From NCBI GenBank assembly GCA_025361465.1, contig JANYAG010000231.1, forward strand, positions 1 through 9,046: 9,046 bases of DNA. The letters are read 5' to 3'. The stretch comes from Gemmatimonadota bacterium. Its GTDB lineage: Bacteria > Gemmatimonadota > Gemmatimonadetes > Gemmatimonadales > GWC2-71-9. The notes under the pieces were generated by a model that did no database searches, was not told the DNA's origin, and worked only from the letters and a program-made list of their open reading frames with translations. Below, piece after piece: positions 6,514 to 9,046 of this stretch; the stretch's first letter is position 1, and each line of letters opens with the position of its first letter. Made by a program: the position numbers and the translations under genes.

Positions 6514-6516
6514 CTT
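6488..6516 (+). promoter_or_regulatory. Candidate leaderless promoter of the 6524 gene
   Basis: TAGACG (6488-6493, four of six matches to TTGACA), a 17-bp spacer and TAGCTT (6511-6516) lie across the 3' end of the SDR gene; the TAG of the -10 box is the SDR stop codon. The GTG start at 6524 follows after 7 nt with no ribosome site. The -10 hexamer and spacer length are the same as at the SDR promoter. Confidence 0.45.
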
Positions 6517-6523
6517 TCCCGGG

Positions 6524-7177
6524 GTGAATCCCTCCTTGATTGCCAGGCGCCTGACCGGCGCCCTGATCGTGTTTCTCCTGGCTTCGTCGCCTTCCGGCTC
6601 CCTGCCGGCTCAAGCGAAGCCGTCCTCTCGGAAGCCCGTCCCGGCGCCCGCCCTCCTGATCTCGGCCATTGCCGGGCAGACGGTGCCGATCCTGCCACTG
6701 ACCTATGTGGTGGTTGACGATTCGACCGGCGATGCGGCGGTGCCGACGTCGCGGAGCGCACTGCTGGCCTGGGCCGACTCGATTGTGGCCGAGGAGATTC
6801 TCGCGCGCGCGCCAGAGGTGTCCTGGCTCCTGGGGCCCGAGTTGCGCCGGAAGGTGCGGGCTGCGCCTGGCATGCTGCCGGAGCCCGATCGGCTGGGCCA
6901 GGCCGCGCTGCGCTTCGAGAACGTCAAGCGCCTCCCTGATCCGCTCTTCTCCTACCTGCGCACCCTCGCCGCGCTCGCCAACGGCCGGCTGGTGATGGTG
7001 CCGGCCTCGCTGCGGCTCAGTGCCGCTCCGGGCGGCGTGCGCGCCGAGGCGATGTTCGTCCTCGCCGATGCGCGCAGCGGTGCGATCATCTGGCGCAGCG
7101 CGCCGATTGTCATTGGCCGGACGGCGGCCGCGGCGATCAAGGCGACGGTGGATCACGTCCTTCCGGATGCGCGGTGA
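6524..7177 (+). CDS. Secreted or periplasmic protein of unknown function
   Basis: I do not recognise a named family in this 217-residue protein. It begins with a clear Sec signal peptide: Arg9-Arg10, a hydrophobic core LTGALIVFLLA, and probable signal peptidase I cleavage after AQA (29-31). There is no lipobox cysteine. The mature part is a mixed alpha/beta sequence without further membrane helices. A late segment reading AMFVLADARSGAIIWRSAP resembles strand pairs seen in CsgG- or TolB-like envelope proteins, where a value is reported back from a gene product or lipoprotein; this analogy is weak. The GTG start is supported by the signal peptide it opens and by the leaderless -10 box 7 nt upstream. 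It lies 10 bp after the SDR gene and 45 bp before the zinc-ribbon gene. Confidence 0.75.
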   Translation: MNPSLIARRLTGALIVFLLASSPSGSLPAQAKPSSRKPVPAPALLISAIAGQTVPILPLTYVVVDDSTGDAAVPTSRSALLAWADSIVAEEILARAPEVSWLLGPELRRKVRAAPGMLPEPDRLGQAALRFENVKRLPDPLFSYLRTLAALANGRLVMVPASLRLSAAPGGVRAEAMFVLADARSGAIIWRSAPIVIGRTAAAAIKATVDHVLPDAR

Positions 7178-7191
7178 TGCGCGAGCATCGC
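7174..7191 (+). other. Stem-loop with GCGA tetraloop at the 6524-gene stop codon
   Basis: A 7-bp stem (7174-7180 with 7185-7191, including one G-T pair) closes a GCGA loop, which belongs to the stable GNRA class. It overlaps the TGA stop at 7175-7177. No T-tract follows, so it is not a standard intrinsic terminator; it could act as an mRNA 3' stabiliser or attenuate read-through. It could also be chance in GC-rich DNA. Confidence 0.3.
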
Positions 7192-7222
7192 GGCGGATTC
7201 TCGATCAGGCAGGAGTTCGGCG

Positions 7223-7513
7223 ATGCCATCGCCCATCGGCTGGCCTGAGCTCCCCTGTATCGAATGTGGCGAGCAGGTGGCAGGCATCGGATTCGGCGAG
7301 CGATGCCCCGCCTGTTTCGCGCGGCGGACCCGGCGCGCCGCGACGCTCGCGCGTCGAGTGGCCCTGGGGCTGACGTCACTGGTGGCTGGCTGGACGTTGC
7401 TGCACCTGCCGGCGGCCACGATGGCCCGCTGGTATGCGCTGATCGGCATTCCGGTGACCTATCTTCTGATTCACCTGATCGTTCGCCGGGTTGCCATGGA
7501 GGTACTGCCATGA
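7223..7513 (+). CDS. Zinc-ribbon membrane protein, small
   Basis: This 96-residue protein has two CxxC knuckles, CIEC at 12-15 and CPAC at 28-31, spaced as in a zinc ribbon. A basic segment (RRTRRAATLARR) follows, then two hydrophobic helices at about 46-62 and 71-88. The likely arrangement is a cytoplasmic metal-binding head held in the inner membrane by a helical hairpin, with the basic stretch on the inside. The start is well supported: AGGAG at 7211-7215 lies 7 nt before the ATG. Its stop overlaps the next start as ATGA, so it is probably translated together with the DUF4139 gene. I know of no specific function; zinc ribbons with membrane anchors are often scaffold or regulatory proteins. 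Confidence 0.85.
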   Translation: MPSPIGWPELPCIECGEQVAGIGFGERCPACFARRTRRAATLARRVALGLTSLVAGWTLLHLPAATMARWYALIGIPVTYLLIHLIVRRVAMEVLP

Positions 7514-8892
7514 CGCGTTCTGCCGTACTGACGTTCGCGTGCACCGCGCTCCTTGCCGGGTCGCTGACGGGACAAGGCGCCACCGCGGCGCCGTCGGTCA
7601 CGCTGTTCAACACCGGCAGGGTGCTGGTGCGCCGCACGCTCCCGGTCGCCGTTCCCGCCGGCGTCTCGACGCAACCGCTGTCACTCGGCGCCTTCGCCCC
7701 GGCGAGCCTGGCGATGCTCGATGCCGGCGTCACGCTGCAGCGCATTGCCTTTGACCCGGCGTGGTCGGAAGAGGCGCTGCTGCGGCGGCACGTCGGGGAA
7801 CGCTTCCAGCTGCGGGCGGCCTCCACCCAGGTGAATGCCACCCTGGTGGCGCTCGATCCGGAGCGGTGGCGGCTTGAGCCCGAGGGCAAGCTGGTGTTCG
7901 GCCGGCCCGGCCAGCTCCTCTGGTCTGCCGAGCAGGTGCCCTTGTCACCGATCGCCGACGTGACCGTGCAGAGCGACCGCGCCCGCACGGGCCTCAAGGT
8001 GATGTATGAGACCAGTGGCGGATTGTGGTCTGCCTCCTATCGGATCTTCCTTGGCGGCCAGGGACGCATCGAAGGCGTCGCGACGATCAACGCCGGGACG
8101 CTCAATCTCGCCGAGGTGGAGGTGCAGCTGCTGGCCGGCGATATCGGCGTCCAGCGCGCGGCCGCTGCACCGCCCGCCTATGCCGCACGCATGGAGATGG
8201 ACAAGGCGGTCAACCTCTCCGAGGCGTTCGTGAGCAAGGAAGCGATCGGCGAGGCGCACCTCTACACACTGCCGGGAAAGGTGTCGTTCACGCCCGGCGC
8301 CCAGCTGGTGCTGCCGCTCTTCGAGCCGGTGGCAGTCAAGGGTGTTCGGCTGCTCACTGTCGGCGGGGGCCTGCCGTACTACGGCGGTTTCCCGCAGGAT
8401 CAGGACGAGCGCGACACGCCGGTGGCCGTGGCCTACCGGTTCGACCGGAAGCTTGGCACGCCGTTCGGTGACCTGCCGCTGCCGGGTGGCGCGATCAACC
8501 TCTTCGACACCGACAAGGCGGGACGCGTCCAGCTGATCGGCGCCGGCGGCATCGACCATACCGCGCCCGGCGAGTTGCTCACGGTGAGCACGGGCACGGC
8601 ATTCGATGTGACCGCCAAGCGGACGCAGACGTCGTTCTCGACCTCGCGTGAGCAGCCGGTGCCGAACATGCCGACGCGGACCATCGCGTTGGTTGGCTAT
8701 CGCGTTGCGCTGCAGAACGCCAAGGATTCGGCGGTCACCGTCGAGGTGCGCGAGGATCGCGGTGGCGAGTGGTCGGTGGTGGCGAGTTCGGTGCCGCCGG
8801 AGAAGCGGTCGTCCACGCGCACCGTCTTCAACGTGACCGTGCCCGCCAAGGGGAAAGTGGATCTGACCTATCGCCTGCGAGTGGTGTGGTGA
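7510..8892 (+). CDS. DUF4139 domain-containing secreted protein
   Basis: This 460-residue protein is probably exported. It starts with a short basic n-region and a hydrophobic stretch (SAVLTFACTALLAGSL), with likely cleavage around residues 26-27. The middle and C-terminal parts match the DUF4139 pattern: YETSGGLWSASYRIF near 166-180, then ATINAGTLNLAEVEVQLLAG (191-210), LPLPGGAINLFDTDKAGRVQ (322-341) and a final beta-rich segment, VEVREDRGGEWSVV, ending LTYRLRVVW. The family is widespread and poorly characterised; some eukaryotic and bacterial members carry a related DUF4140 domain in front, and residues 30-115 may correspond to a diverged version. GGAGG at 7498-7502 lies 7 nt before the ATG. 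Both ends overlap neighbouring genes by 4 bp, so it is the middle of a three-gene operon. Confidence 0.88.
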   Translation: MTRSAVLTFACTALLAGSLTGQGATAAPSVTLFNTGRVLVRRTLPVAVPAGVSTQPLSLGAFAPASLAMLDAGVTLQRIAFDPAWSEEALLRRHVGERFQLRAASTQVNATLVALDPERWRLEPEGKLVFGRPGQLLWSAEQVPLSPIADVTVQSDRARTGLKVMYETSGGLWSASYRIFLGGQGRIEGVATINAGTLNLAEVEVQLLAGDIGVQRAAAAPPAYAARMEMDKAVNLSEAFVSKEAIGEAHLYTLPGKVSFTPGAQLVLPLFEPVAVKGVRLLTVGGGLPYYGGFPQDQDERDTPVAVAYRFDRKLGTPFGDLPLPGGAINLFDTDKAGRVQLIGAGGIDHTAPGELLTVSTGTAFDVTAKRTQTSFSTSREQPVPNMPTRTIALVGYRVALQNAKDSAVTVEVREDRGGEWSVVASSVPPEKRSSTRTVFNVTVPAKGKVDLTYRLRVVW

Positions 8893-9046
8893 GCACCATC
8901 ACCATCCTGCAGTGCTCGGACCTTCATTTCGGGCATGATGTCGACCTCGGCCAGGTCGCCGGCTTGGAGGATCTCGCCCGGGAACTCCGTCCGACGGTCG
9001 TCGTCATCGCGGGGGACATCACCCAGCGGGCGCGGCATGGGGAGTT
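8889..9046 (+). CDS. Calcineurin-like metallophosphoesterase, 3'-truncated by the window end
   Basis: Fifty-two residues are visible from the GTG at 8889, which overlaps the DUF4139 stop as GTGA. The first strand and loop, ITILQCSDLHFGHD, carry the DxH metal-binding pair (Asp11 and His13). AGDITQRARHGE at 41-52 carries the GD motif, with Asp43 as a bridging metal ligand. This is the standard N-terminal half of the binuclear metallophosphoesterase fold, with the later GNH(D/E) and histidine motifs beyond the window. The SDLHFG and GDxTQRAR combination fits small cytoplasmic phosphodiesterases or phosphatases; the substrate is unknown. No strong ribosome site precedes it, which fits translational coupling to the gene before. 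Confidence 0.9.
   Translation, partial: MSTITILQCSDLHFGHDVDLGQVAGLEDLARELRPTVVVIAGDITQRARHGE

Noticed and set aside
7264..7509. Upstream extension of the DUF4139 gene
   Set aside because: It overlaps the zinc-ribbon gene in another frame. The ATG at 7510 has a GGAGG site and opens a signal peptide.

Overview
The window is GC-rich bacterial DNA, roughly two-thirds G+C by eye, with tightly packed genes and no RNA genes, insertion sequences or CRISPR. Several traits together suggest a soil or sediment bacterium of the Gemmatimonadota or a related phylum, probably from a metagenomic contig: a type III glutamine synthetase, promoters placed for leaderless mRNAs, lineage-restricted secreted proteins and several heptanucleotide tandem repeats. 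The phylum is inference; no marker gene here proves it.

Layout. Positions 1-237 hold a perfect 71-bp inverted repeat (1-71 against 167-237). It replaces the N-terminus of an MFS transporter gene (to 998) and looks like a contig-end artefact. A 203-bp intergenic region with short repeats precedes glnN (1202-3340, +), encoding type III glutamine synthetase. Convergent to it lies cstA-ybdD (minus strand, 5589-3365), a CstA/BtsT-type transporter and its 65-residue YbdD/YjiX partner, joined by an ATGA overlap. AGAAGCG heptamers fill the 24 bp between glnN and ybdD, occur inside ybdD, and encode the tail of CstA just before the overlap. A 57-bp divergent promoter region separates cstA from an SDR oxidoreductase gene (5647-6513, +).

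The right side reads entirely rightward. It holds a secreted protein of unknown function (6524-7177), then a cluster with translational overlaps: a zinc-ribbon membrane protein (7223-7513), a secreted DUF4139 protein (7510-8892) and a calcineurin-like metallophosphoesterase (8889 to the window end, truncated).

The left and middle genes are housekeeping: nitrogen assimilation, pyruvate or peptide uptake on carbon limitation, and a dehydrogenase. The right-hand cluster is the least characterised part. The most unusual signals are the heptamer repeats around ybdD, which could fold its start codon into an RNA loop and could vary in copy number; the run of predicted leaderless promoters; and an SDR whose catalytic serine column appears to be alanine.
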